Below, piece after piece: positions 45,920-57,189 of a DNA stretch of 64,000 bases; position 1 is the stretch's first letter; every line of letters starts with the position of its first letter. This DNA is from Paramyrothecium sp. XJ0827. Taxonomy: Eukaryota; Ascomycota; Sordariomycetes; Hypocreales; Stachybotryaceae. The position numbers and the translations under genes are program-made. The notes beneath the pieces were generated by a model. It ran no database searches and had not been told where the DNA came from. It worked only from the letters and a program-made list of their open reading frames with translations. The stretch lies in NCBI GenBank assembly GCA_020881915.1, contig JAJFPB010000004.1:3410001-3474000 (forward strand), given 5' to 3'.

Positions 45920-47808
45920 TCATCTCCATCTCAATCGAGCCATGGTTGTACGTCTCTGCGCTGCGATTGACGCCGCGGTGTTCCTTGCCGCCACAGTGTT
46001 TTCTTTGGCCTCCAAAATACTGAGATAGATGCCTGAGAGGTCTTAATGAGAATCGTGTTATATGTCCAGCCGCTCTCTGTGGCACACTCACCTGCTAAGC
46101 CCCAACGTGGTTTGATTTTTTGTAGATTGTCCTTGATCGACGTAATTTTTAGCTGCAATGCTGCGTCCGCGTTCCCTTCAGACATCATCACCATCATCAC
46201 ACCTGCTTGATACATGACATGCAACAAGACAATGGACAAGTGGCTACTGTATCCTGGAATTCGCTCCATGTCTTGCTTGCAGGACACGGCCGTCTTAGCC
46301 AGAGCAGCAAGCGCCAACTCTGTTTCTGGAAACAAGTCCCCTGTGACTGGCTCGGAGTCTTTATCTTTCCTTTGCTTCCGCCATGCGTACTGCTGAAGGA
46401 GCATGAGGGACCTGTGTTGCCATTAACTCTTGTGATCCATTCCCATGGTACAGCTTTACGTACGTGTACACTAGCCCTGACGGCGTGCAAAATTCTAGCA
46501 GTCGGATCTGAGCTTCATTTTCTATAAGATTGACCAAGGCCTGTAACGTGCGGCGCAACTGTGCCGTATCGTCTGGTTCATCTAACTCTTCAGCACTTGA
46601 ACGGGTATCCTTGGTCGATACAACTTTCAATGTCTGTCCGAGTAGATAGGTGGCTTGTGATTGTCGAGAGAATCGGCCCATCTTCAGCGTGAGTCCTGTA
46701 GAAATGCTCACGGCATTTCCTGGTCTCGTGTCCTTTTGTTCATGAGTAGGCGTCAAAGACATGGGGCCAGTTTCTTCAGCTACTTACCCCTTCATTGAAA
46801 TCCTGGTCATCTATCGGAAGATAGTCATCAAAAGCAGGACCCGCGGCTGCTGTGCGCCTTGACGGGTTCCCAACATTCAGGATACTTGAACGAGTTAACA
46901 TAACAGTCATCGTCATCACCAAGGAGCCGTTCTGACCAAACTCACCTATCCAGCATCAAAATCCCCCACCACACCCTCCTCATTTCCTCAATCTCCACCC
47001 ATGATCCTTCAACATTACCCTCCGGTTCGCTCATGAGCTTGTCCAGCCCCAGCGCCACACCGTAGCGCGCACAGTCGCCCACGGTTAGATACACCGCAGG
47101 GAAGATGGCCTGGCTCAGTTCGTACATTGCAAGTAAGACGCCGGCCTGGAGAAGATGGATCGTCATGATGCCCGCCGCTTGGAGGTCGCGGTGAAACTGC
47201 TTGGCGAGTCGATACAGCTCGGTCGCGCCGTCTTCGGCTCCCTCCGGCAGGGCCGTGCAGTAGAGCTCCATGCACAAGGCCAGCAAGCTCAGCTCACATC
47301 GACGCGGGGACATGGGGTGCAGAAGATTCCCAAAGAAGCGCTTCCGGGAGATGATGGGCATCCACAGGTCCGCAATCGCAAAGTAGGCCGTTGCAGTCTC
47401 CCGAATCCGGGACATGCCCCCTACGGCGGCGGCAACGTCGGGCGGAACAGCGAAATCGCCGCGAGAGAGCTCGAGCTGAGCTTGACCGAAAACATCGGGA
47501 GCTATAAAGTAAAGAGCCGATGCGACTGCCGAAGATGCAGATGGGACTATCAGGTCATGATGAGCCCGTTGCGGCAGCGACGGCGAGGCACCGGCACTTG
47601 AAGCAGACTCCAAGGTCGGCGTGACGCTGCGAGAATCAGGGCGCTTTTCTTTCTGTCCCCGCCTTGTAGGATAACTGCATCTCACGTCCTTGCCGGCGCA
47701 GAGCCGACAAGCGGGCAACGCTCTGTCGCAACGTCTCTTCCCTCTCCGGCAGGGAAAGCAGGCTACGCGTGCACGCTGTCGTGCCAGGCCCTCGTCGGGG
47801 GATAGCAT
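45920..47808 (-). CDS. Zn2Cys6 fungal transcription factor
   Basis: Five exons, 47808-46946, 46884-46788, 46732-46464, 46411-46092 and 46032-45920, give 553 residues. The zinc cluster is complete: C17, C20, C27, C34, C37 and C44 (CFPCRRGKRRCDRALPACRLC). A basic linker follows (RRGQKEKRPDSRS). The fungal-specific regulatory domain spans about residues 95-300 (AYFAIADLWMPIISRKRF, GDCARYGVALGLDK, MRRVWWGILMLD). After it the splice joins recover family-like helices (GRFSRQSQATYLLGQ, SLMLLQQYAW, AGIYLSILEAKE). The zinc cluster is uninterrupted in exon 1. Its convergent, nearly touching position with the dehydrogenase gene, and the MFS gene beyond, would suit a local pathway regulator, which is inference. 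Confidence 0.9.
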
Positions 47809-48386
47809 TGGCCCAAAGGTAAACGGGCGGATTGGGTTGTGCTATTTTTACGGGAAGGATGATTCCTGGTGTTGGTTGTCCTGGATTAAAATCAAGCTGC
47901 TCAGATACCGCGGTCGGCGCTTACTGATCCGATAGCTGTAGTGTCGTACTCGAACACTGCGTAGCACGAAGATGAACAAGGGTCATGCGCACAACCACGA
48001 AAAGCTTCTAAAGAAAGCCAGCCAGCTCCTGTGTATCGCAAAACCCCATTTAGTAAGTCATGCCCGTGTATTATGCTCGTAGGCGCACATCGGCGTAAAG
48101 AAGGAGGCGTCGCTCCATCATCAGTAAGGGTATCATGAATCATTTCTACGATGAACTGCGTAAGACATGAACTTGGCCCAAACTGATTCCTGTTCTCCAG
48201 GCTCGAATCCTCCCCAGTGTACTGTATTCAATACCACGTAAACTCTCGTGTTTCCTGATATCTCCTTGCAAGACAGACCACCATTCATCCTGTCATGCTT
48301 CCGCCAATGCTCATTGTACCAGATGCACAAACGGCACGCGGTGCTCCTGCATACGCCTCGTCGCCATCTTTTTTTTCAACGCTGAT
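47809..48386. other. promoter region of Zn2Cys6 gene and 3' flank of CHO1
   Basis: This 578-bp spacer lies between two leftward genes. No gene, repeat or clear regulatory motif is visible. Confidence 0.45.
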
Positions 48387-49308
48387 TTAGGGCTTGGGCA
48401 GGCGAATCGTCTTGCTCGTCATCAGGCATCCGTGCAGCACAAAGATGAGGACAATAGGATGGATCTCGAGTGCAGTCCCCTCGAACCATACGCCCAATGG
48501 GAGCTGTTCGAGAATCGAACCATTATGCACCCAGTAGGCCATGATAGCATCCATTCCTAAGGAAGTAGGAATGGGCGTGCCCTCGAAATACTTGCTCTTG
48601 CCGGTGGCGTCCTTGGGGAGCACCGACACGGTCACGTTGAAGCGAGCAAGGCGCGTAAGGCCGCATAGAACGAAGAATGTAAGGGCGAGGGTATCGATCG
48701 TGGAGCGGAAGCCAATGCAAAAGGCCACCATGGCCGGCGCAACGCCGAACGAGATCTGGATGCAGTTAGCGATTCGCTCAAGAGCTCGGGTGGGCAAGCG
48801 TCCATCAGCCATAACGTACCAGATCAGCAAGAGAGTCGAGCTCTTGCCCCATGAGACTGCTCTTCTTTCGCCAGCGCGCAACTTTGCCGTCGAATGCATC
48901 AAAGAAGAATCCGAAGGGGAGGAAAATCAGCGCCGTCCAGACGTGGCTGAGATCTTTCGAGTCGCTGAGACAGAACCGCAGGGACGAGAAGACCGACATG
49001 ACGCCGCAAAAGCCTAGAAATGGATCGTTAGCCCTCGGCCTCGAACGTGGGGCCCAAACATATATCTCGTCGTACCGTTCAAGAGGGTGATGAGGTCAGC
49101 GAGGTGCAGCGCCCTCACGAGCGAGAAGTGGCCGACGTCTGCGGACAGGAGCGTCTTCTGCTTATCGACGGCTTTCAACACGGAGCTGTCAGTACGGTCT
49201 GCTCGGAAATACCACGCCGCCGCTGGACATACCTGGCTGGCCCGAGCCTGCGGTATTGGGAACGCCGCCGTTGGAACTTGTCGCCATGGCGCTGGTACGC
49301 TTGGACAT
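48387..49308 (-). CDS. CHO1: CDP-diacylglycerol-serine O-phosphatidyltransferase (phosphatidylserine synthase)
   Basis: The enzyme makes phosphatidylserine from CDP-diacylglycerol and serine in the endoplasmic reticulum, feeding phosphatidylethanolamine and phosphatidylcholine synthesis. Four exons, 49308-49233, 49171-49076, 49013-48820 and 48755-48387, give 244 residues (yeast Cho1: 276). The CDP-alcohol phosphatidyltransferase motif is intact: D99-G100, A103-R104, G113, D117 and D121 within DGKVARW ... [10 protein letters not shown] family segment [12 protein letters not shown] follows across a splice join. Several hydrophobic spans surround the motif, and the C-terminus ends with a span and SKTIRLPKP. 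Introns are 61-64 nt with GTATGT or GTACG donors. In yeast this gene is regulated by inositol through bHLH factors; a CACGTG lies 375 bp upstream here. Confidence 0.95.
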
Positions 49309-49545
49309 GACCGTCTAAGTGTGTATGAGGAGTTTGCCGCTCGAGTAAGTGCGCAAGAACCGGTGGAAGGCTCAGTCGACGTTGATCGGAAAGGTGTGCA
49401 AGATTGTGCGGAGAATGAGTTGAGCGGTCAAGAGGTGACGGCAGAGATTCTAGGTCCTGGATTTGACATGCACTTTGCGGGCTGTGCAGAGGACGCCAAT
49501 TTCTGGTTACCTCATACCAGAATTGCAAGGCAGGCCCAAAGTAGG

Positions 49546-49665
49546 CTGGTAGGTAACCTGCTTGTGTGGGGACTGCCGTCATTATACCTGTCGTCCTACC
49601 TTAACCCACCCTGGCTTGCCTGGCTCACTTGCATTGGGGGCTTTGCAGGGTACCTGAGGTAACGA
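49546..49665. repeat. TACCT/AGGTA island
   Basis: Several AGGTA and TACCT words lie within 120 bp, including TACCT, one base, AGGTA near 49650. It sits 240-360 bp upstream of CHO1. Confidence 0.55.
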
Positions 49666-49681
49666 CCAGCGCTTCCATTTG

Positions 49682-49687
49682 CACGTG
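49682..49687. promoter_or_regulatory. CACGTG E-box upstream of CHO1
   Basis: CACGTG is the palindromic core bound by bHLH factors. Yeast CHO1 is controlled by the Ino2/Ino4 bHLH pair through a related element (CATGTG core). A functional link here is inference. Confidence 0.25.
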
Positions 49688-50383
49688 ATTGCACTCTGGA
49701 CTTACCGGCGACTCCCAAAATGCTGGGACAAGCATTTCGTCATCAAAATCTGGTACCTCACGAACCCGGTTAGCCCAAGCCAAACACCTCTTAGATTGAG
49801 GTACGCAGTGTCGTGCATTGCTGCTATGCCGGAACCTACCGTGATTTTGCTTCATCGCCATCAATGGCATCAATTCACAAGCTGATTGCACATTATACTC
49901 TACTTCATACCCAGATTACCTAGGCACCGATAAGCTAGGTCTCTAGCTGGGCACCATAAAGTCATTCAAAGATTCTTGTCTAGTGTGTAATGTATTTCAT
50001 TTGCTGAGAAGCGAATAGTGCATGTTCTCAGCTGATGGGTATAACAGAAAACCAAACGCCGCGCTCAGGCCATTGCCTTTCGCCCTCGTGTGCTGAGCGA
50101 GGCAAGCCTACCTGCCGTATGCCTAGGCCTATGTCATGTATATCAAGATTATGTCCGGCCTCACCCCTCGCCCCGTATTCAATGGAAACCCGTCTGCGTA
50201 TATAGCTTGTAGCAGTAACTAGCCAAGCTCCTGTGTAGATATGTACGTGTGAAAGCAGCTTCAGCGCATGGCTCCTCAATCAGAGCATGGCCCTGCTTGC
50301 TCCAACTCCTCCATATTTCCAGAATTTCGGAGGCTGTATTGTAGTCGATGTTGCGAAATGAAATTGGTATCATCGTCGTGTGT

Positions 50384-52921
50384 TCACCGGTTGATTATAA
50401 TGGAAAATCCGTCCAGCCATGCGCCGCATGTGCCTGACACGCCGCATATGTTGAACCCTCGCGGAGGTATTAATGTGTGCCTGTCGAATGTTAGCTTGAT
50501 GCCGCTCAAGACAGGGAACCAAGAGTCAACTTACGCCGATCCACCATGCGCATTTCCAAACATTGGAGATCTCCGACCCAAGCTGGTTAGGATCTGGATG
50601 CCATCAATCCAAAACCCAGCCCTCACGACAAAACCGCTGATATACTCGCCCCGGCGGACATCTATCAGGTAGCTGATTAGATACTGAAGTACTCGGATCT
50701 GGGACCTCTCCATTACTTACCGAATTCAAAGCTGTCGCCACCCTGCTTCCCACCCTTCTTGCCAAAGGTTTGAGATGAGCCGTCATCATAGAAGAACTCT
50801 AGGCCATCGACCGCGGAACCGTGGAACACAACAACTCGCGAAAGCACACGGTCTTGTTTGATGGCACTCGTGAAAACGGTCTCCTGCGGCTGGGAGCCGC
50901 TCATTTTGGAATGGCCGATCGTTTTGCCACGGAAGGCCTGTTTACCATTGGCAAGTTTCACCGACGATTCCTTCGCAGTAAAGCTCTTGAAGTCGTCAAT
51001 CGTCAACGAGCCACCTCCATGTGATTTGATCGAGACCTTGACTCTGCCCTTCTTCTTGACTTCCGGAAGGCGTGCGCGCAAATCTTGTTCGCTCAACGTC
51101 ACCTGCCGTTGAGGTGGCCCTCCATCCGTCGCATATTCAATCCAAGCGTGACAGACATCGTCGCCTTCGGCAAAAATCTCGACGAACAATACTCCGGTTG
51201 CTGCAACTGCCAGGACGCTGTCGGTGCCAATCGCATAAGCTTGTACACTATCATCGGGGCTCATGGGCGGGTCGTTTGGAAGCTTGAAGGCGGGATGAGC
51301 TCGGAAGCGTAGACAGTCGAGTCGATGCCAACCACATTCGTCTCCTTGCAAGGCCAGGCCGCCCTTCGTCTTCGTCCTTGTGGAGTACGCTTCCCGGGGA
51401 ACGAACGTTCTGTTCAGAACAACGTAGTCTCGCAACATGATGCCCGATTCTTGGTGAGGACAGCCGAATAGGTGGCCTGTTTCGTGAAGGTGGGCACCAA
51501 TGCCAATGTTAGCAGCTTCCCAGGAGCTTCCGGCGTCGTTGCAGTCGTTTGCCACATGGTTTGTGTCAGTCGGAGTACAGTCAGTAAATGCTGGTACAAC
51601 CTCCTCGAAGCTCGCCGGATAGCTCTGCAGGCAGTGGGAACCAAAGATGGCAAGCTGCAAGTCTCCAGCATTCCCTCCTAGAGCCGCGTGGCCGACAATA
51701 GTCTGCGCACCCTTGTCCCAGTGAGCATCGAGCAGTAAGACCGAAACATATAGCTTCTGTCCAGGTAACGGGTTAAAGTACTGGTTCACTGCATCCGCGG
51801 CGATGCCATAGAGCGCGTTCTTGTCCGTGGCCTTGTTGTATTGCTGCGCCTTGTTGAGATCCCGAATCTCTGCGAGCGTCTTGTCCGAGCGAATAATGTG
51901 AATCCTAGCCTCCGATCGCATCGTACCATTCTCCAAGTCGCGATGGTTGACGGATCCAGTCGTCCACTCTTCCTCAAACCGGAAAACTCGCCTCCCAAGC
52001 TTGTTTCGCCACATTTGCTCCGCGGTAAAAGCCTGCCACAGGTATGCGGCCATGCGGAACTTTCTTATCGCTGTCTCGAGGCCGTTGCCCTCTCTCTCAA
52101 CTCGTGCTGGCGCCGCGTCGAATGTAGCGGGAGAATCTTTGGCCACTAGGATGGCCAATTGCAAGGGCGGAGCATTGCCAGCGGGTAGCATGTGAACCGT
52201 AAGGTATGAGGAGTGTAGGGAGCTTGAGGCCGCGCCGTTGCTGAGCTTCGGGCTTGAGAAGTCAAAGCGAAGTTTGTTCGGACCAGGCTGGAGATAGACG
52301 AGGGCCTTGAAGTGAGATTCGCACACCGGCCAGCTTACCGGAGGAAAGTTGTCGTCAAGTCGAGTAACGGTAAGGGTGCCATCTAGGGCATGGTGCGAAG
52401 GCTCGCCAATCGTGCCATGGACCAGGAGGACCTTTTGATAGACCTATTGAAGTTAGTATCGATTGCTGCCCGAGAGACCACGAGTCCGAACGATCCGGTT
52501 GTCGCGGGTCGTAGTTTGGGCGTTGACGCGAAAGAAAAGAAATGAGACATACCCAAGCGTTCTCTGGAACATTGCCGATCTTAGGTGCATATGGAGATAC
52601 CAGCACACTGTTCCTGCTGCTCGGGGACCCCACGGCGGACATGCCGGAGACGCTGTTCCTGTTGGAGTTGGTACCGGAGGACAAGGGCGGCCGCTGCTGG
52701 CGATGCTGTGGTGGAAGAGGAGGGACCGGGCTCTCCTTGACTTGCAGGTTCAGTGCTGGGTCGGACTGCTGAGCTATGGAGGGCGGCGTCAAAGAGCCGC
52801 TCGAGGGAGCAGTGCCATGACTTGCCGCACCCTCGCTGGAAGTGTCGGTGGAATGCTCGGTGCGAAAGCTGGCCCTCGACCGGCGCCGCAATTCCTTGAA
52901 GTTCAGGAATGACGGAGCCAT
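50384..52921 (-). CDS. zinc metallopeptidase with C-terminal jacalin-like domain
   Basis: This looks like a member of the fungal putative peptidase family related to yeast YIL108W. Four exons, 52921-52553, 52443-50721, 50661-50535 and 50480-50384, give 771 residues. Residues 1-110 are Ser/Pro-rich and disordered, with no signal peptide, so an intracellular location is likely. The zinc site is metzincin-like: HETGHLFGCPH with His443, Glu444, His447 and His453, followed by a Met-containing turn (ESGIML). The last 120 or so residues resemble a jacalin-type beta-prism lectin (VDGLEFFYDDGSSQTFGKKGG, YISGFVVRAGFWIDGIQI, CGAWLDGFSI), carried over three small exons. Substrate and sugar specificity are unknown. 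The first intron (109 nt) is longer than most others in the window. Confidence 0.88.
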
Positions 52922-55900
52922 GGCCCGGAATCCGGCTTGAAAATGTGAGGCGCGGAGTTATATTGGCGAGGACCTTCAAGGTCGCCGCTGAGGTTGGGAG
53001 AATTTGGGTTTGAGATTCAATTGGAGATGAAAGAAGGACACGGCTGCGCGGAGGCACGGCTGTCAAACTCGTAAGCGAGCGGCAATGTCGAGCAATGCTG
53101 CCGTGTGGAGGCGCGCGCGCTCGACGTTGGTTAGAGACTGGTCGCAGCGTTGTTGCTCTGCTCTCTGCTTGTAAAAGAAAGGATGAACGAGAGGTACTGT
53201 GCAGTTCACGCACGAACCGTCAGGTGCGATGACGGCAAGACAAGGAAATTGTTACCGCCGGGCAGAAATCGTCACTCTCATGGACTTCAAGGAAACAACA
53301 AGAGCACGAACGAGCGATAGAAGGAGGAGAGATTTTGGCCTACCAGGGGGCACTCGAATGGCGTTTGTTGATGGAGAGCGAGCAGCTGGCCACGGACCTA
53401 CTATGTACACAGTGGGTACGGCGGCGGCGCAACAGCTACCTTCCATGCAAAATACGGTACGGCACGGTATCCGCACGCACGTCCACGACGCAGCCAGGAA
53501 GCACCCGGCCTGATGAAGAAACGCTGCCCGGCAGTAAGAGCAGCGCTAATTATGGACCAATCCCTGCAGCCGCGCTACCTGAACCTGGCAAAGCTCTCGA
53601 TGGAGCCTCTTTTGTCGGTCATTTTACGGGCCTACAACCTAACCGGCGGGGAGGGGAGGATGGTCAATGACGTTGTGTTTGCCGGTACCTTGCCCCGGTA
53701 CTGCACCGTGTGAATTGCACAAGGTTGGGTTGCATGGCGAGGGCGAGAGATTTGTGGCAGCGTTTGAGCGGTCGCACCCAACAAGGACGACAACCGCCGC
53801 AGGCGGCACAAGTTCCTTGGCTTTGATCGGCCTGGCATCCGCCTTTCCCTGGTCTAGAAACGGGGATTCTGGGAAATAAGGTCGAGTTAGCTTGGAAACC
53901 AACGGACTTCGCATGCCATTGTCCGGCCTCGATGCAAGCTTGCTTCCTTGGCAAGGTTGGGTTAACTCCCGCAGTTCTCCATGATGATGTTGACAGCGTG
54001 ATGATGACATCGCTGTTGGTGAGAAATTTGCAGGGCCGCCCTTTTTCAATCAAGTGTATGAATGAAGCATATCGTCAACAGTTTGCCTTTCTCAAAGCCC
54101 CTGCTACTACGATCCGACTCGACGGTTTCAACGTCCAGAACCGCCCGGCACTATCAATCCGTGCAGCTGACGCACAACTCGTACGCGGCACCACACACAT
54201 CCCTCGGCCTGCCTTGGGTATACAATGAATAGTGCCAGTAAAGGCCGACAGATCGATCGACCATCAGCGCATGCTTCGGTAGACCTAGTAGTAACACATC
54301 GCAATCAGGCGTAACTTTAGCACAAGCTTTCCTAGCACGCTGCCACCGGGCCACCCAATAACCCGGCTGCGCTGCACTTCACTTTAGGCCATCCGGCAAC
54401 TGTCTCGTACTAGAGCCGGTATACTTTTCGAAAGAACAGAATAATCGCAATCGGTTTGGTCCGGATTCGACAAGTCCGTCTCGCCACAGAGGGTAAAAGC
54501 AGTAACTAAAAATGTTTGCCTTGCTAAGATAGTTATGGGGCTTAGCTTGTTTTTGGCATCACACCTTTTTATGTTGAGGCCCCGACAATGACCAAGTTCG
54601 ATGTCAGAAGCTGCAGCATGGCGCAGAATCCGTCTCGGATACCGGACAGTCTTTGCCCAAGACGGACTCGCTCCTAATTGCCCGCATATGGAAATCTGCA
54701 GTGTGCATCTCAGATTCGGCAGCGAAGTCGTTACAATTGGGTGTCAAGGTGCATGGGCAAATCAAGGAAACGGGCATGGCTGGCTGTTGGATTTCTACCG
54801 ATCCTGCAACCAGGAACACTGATAACGCAAGGTACCTTGCTTTCCGTTGCACACCTTACCTTACCTTGTCTTACCTTGATCCGGCAAAACAGGGCATCTG
54901 ATATCGATTGAGCATGGCTAATCCGTATGTGCCGTATTCATTGCATGCGTGTGTACGTACCTTATCCATGGGAAGCTCCATGGCTATTGTACACAGTAAC
55001 TGAGACACTGTCTCCAGTGCCTTTGAGGACTTTCTTCGTATCGTCGCGGCTGCGTCAGCCTGCGGGCCAAGAACTGGTCCAGGCGGTGGAGCTTCAACAC
55101 TCGGATTCGAATCGCCCCATCACGTTGGTGCGAAAGGAGTGCTGGCTTTGGCAATACTCACTAGCGCTTTACGATTCTCGATTGAGAGGTGCTTGGACTG
55201 CGCATCGTGCAAGTAGACGGCCATGCTCTCCTGTTTGGAAAGGTTGGTGCTTCTGGAACCAAGCTGCAAAATCAGCGGCCTGTTTGGATTCATATGAGCT
55301 GTCATTTGATGGCGCAATGCAGATACGGTAGGATTATGTTTGCTGTAACCAGCCAGCGACCTCGTGTGATTGCTTGCTTGCTTATCTTTCCCTCCCCCCT
55401 TTCCAATAGAGCGTGTGGTAAACACGAGCGAAAAGGCCCCTGGTCAGGACGCTGCTGATCACCCATGCTACAACCATCCCCCGTACCAGAGCGCCTCTGA
55501 TGGACAAAATCGGCAGCGGGCGCGCCGCCTGTACACTCTGTTCGGACAACTACAGTCACATCCCTTGTAAGCGCTCCGCTTTGCTCTCTTCTATACGAGA
55601 ATGGCCATTCCCATTGCCAATTGTGAATCGTAATCGGCAAAGAACACCTATCCCATCATTTTTCGCCATTGGCACGTATGCCTTTCCAGCAGATATTTGA
55701 TTTAACGGGGGGGAGCTCGCAAAAGTGTGTGATTGGAATTTTCAATGCATGCTTGGGACGGCTCGCTCGATCTCGATCTCAAGGTGAGCGCAGATAGGCC
55801 CCGCAGGCCCATCGGCAGAGGAACGTGTCTCAGCTTGCCCTTCTCGAATCAAGGCCATCAACCCTGGCAGGCCCGTTCTTGACCGGCAGGGATATAAAGT

Positions 55901-57189
55901 GGTTTTTTCCAAGCCGCCCAAGACAAAGACCCATCGCCCAGAGCGTGCTGCGATTGTGATCCCAGAGCCGACCTGCGGTGTTTCGAGTCAATGACGGTAT
56001 CGTCTGTGGGTTTAAAATGAACGATACTCCTACTCGCTCCTTGTCATTGCCGGTCATGTGCTAATCCTGTTCTGCAAAAGGCGACGGCGTTATCTCGAAA
56101 TCTTTCACCTCAAGGCATGTGCTACGCAATTCTCATCAACTGACCAGCAGCCGTCCTCCAGTCTTTCAAAGAATGAGCCACAGGTTGGGGCAGCCCAATT
56201 AACTTTTCTCGTGCTATTCATTGGCTGCTGTTTGGATGTGACGGGCTGATCATGCCCACCCGATGGACTTCTCCGACCAACACCAGGACATCTCCAGTCC
56301 GTTTTCAGTAAGGTAGGCTAGTAAGCCCAGGCAACCGACTGCAGGCCATTAAACTCTTGGCCAATCAGACCGGAGATATGCTGTAGGATCGCTTCTCTTT
56401 CAGCGCAGCCATTTGCTGCAGGAAGCCAGAGGTAGGCTGGCCAACAGCAAGTCACGGAGTCGGTGCGAGCCGCACTCTGGGCATTTTGTCGAACGGCCTA
56501 TCAAAAACAGATGGATAGTTCTTTGCAAATCCAAGAAACCAGTTGCTGCAGACTACAATGGAACAGACGCCTCAAGCGTTCTTGGGCATAGCGCTGAGTT
56601 GCGGCGCCGTGACGTCTGATTCGGCCTTGGACGAGTAGAGTACCATTCACAATTATTGATCATTGCAGCTCAAATGTCTACTGCTAAGTGTTCCGAGGCG
56701 TGAATGTTCCGCCTCGGATAGGCATGAAGGAATAATGGACAAGCTCGAATTTTACTGGTAGAGGAATGTGAGAAATTTGTCTCCGGCGGCGTGAGCCCGG
56801 GAGTGGACGGGCGACGTGAGATGAAAAATTCCCACCGCATAGAATTCGGCTCACGCTTCCAAGGGGACCCAGGCGTGCAGTTGCTACCTTATACTGTTTA
56901 ATTTTCCCAAGACTCGCCTCCACCTCGACGCACGCAAAAGCAAAACTCAAAACTCTGGGTATTGCTGTTTCGCACAGCAGTTCGCTTGGTTTTAATTTGC
57001 CTCGGAAGCACTGCGGTCGCTGTCAAGCTCGTCGTCGTCGTCGTTGTGTGCACATCACCCGTTCACCGTGCACGCTTATTCTTCCCCCCGGTAGCCGCTG
57101 CCTCCCCCCCTGCTTCCTTCCTTTCACCTTTCCCCAGCCCCAGCCAGAGGACCCTCTTGCACCACTTCTCATCCCTCTAGCAACTCCTC
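52922..57189. other. 4.3-kb gene-poor region between divergent genes
   Basis: I cannot support a gene between the metallopeptidase and the WHI5-like gene. Frames are short and overlap on both strands. A TACC/GGTA patch with a 14-bp palindrome lies at 54827-54885. The last 200 bases are pyrimidine-rich and should hold the leader of the WHI5-like gene. Confidence 0.5.
54827..54840. repeat. 14-bp palindrome GCAAGGTACCTTGC
   Basis: This exact palindrome is followed within 45 bp by three ACCTT words (ACCTTACCTTACCTTG type). It belongs to the dispersed TACCT/AGGTA class. Confidence 0.65.

Larger units (their letters stand above)
49309..50383. other. CHO1 promoter and 3' flank of metallopeptidase gene
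   Basis: Both neighbours read leftwards. Besides a CACGTG box, the region carries a dense TACCT/AGGTA island at about 49545-49665. No gene is supported. Confidence 0.5.
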
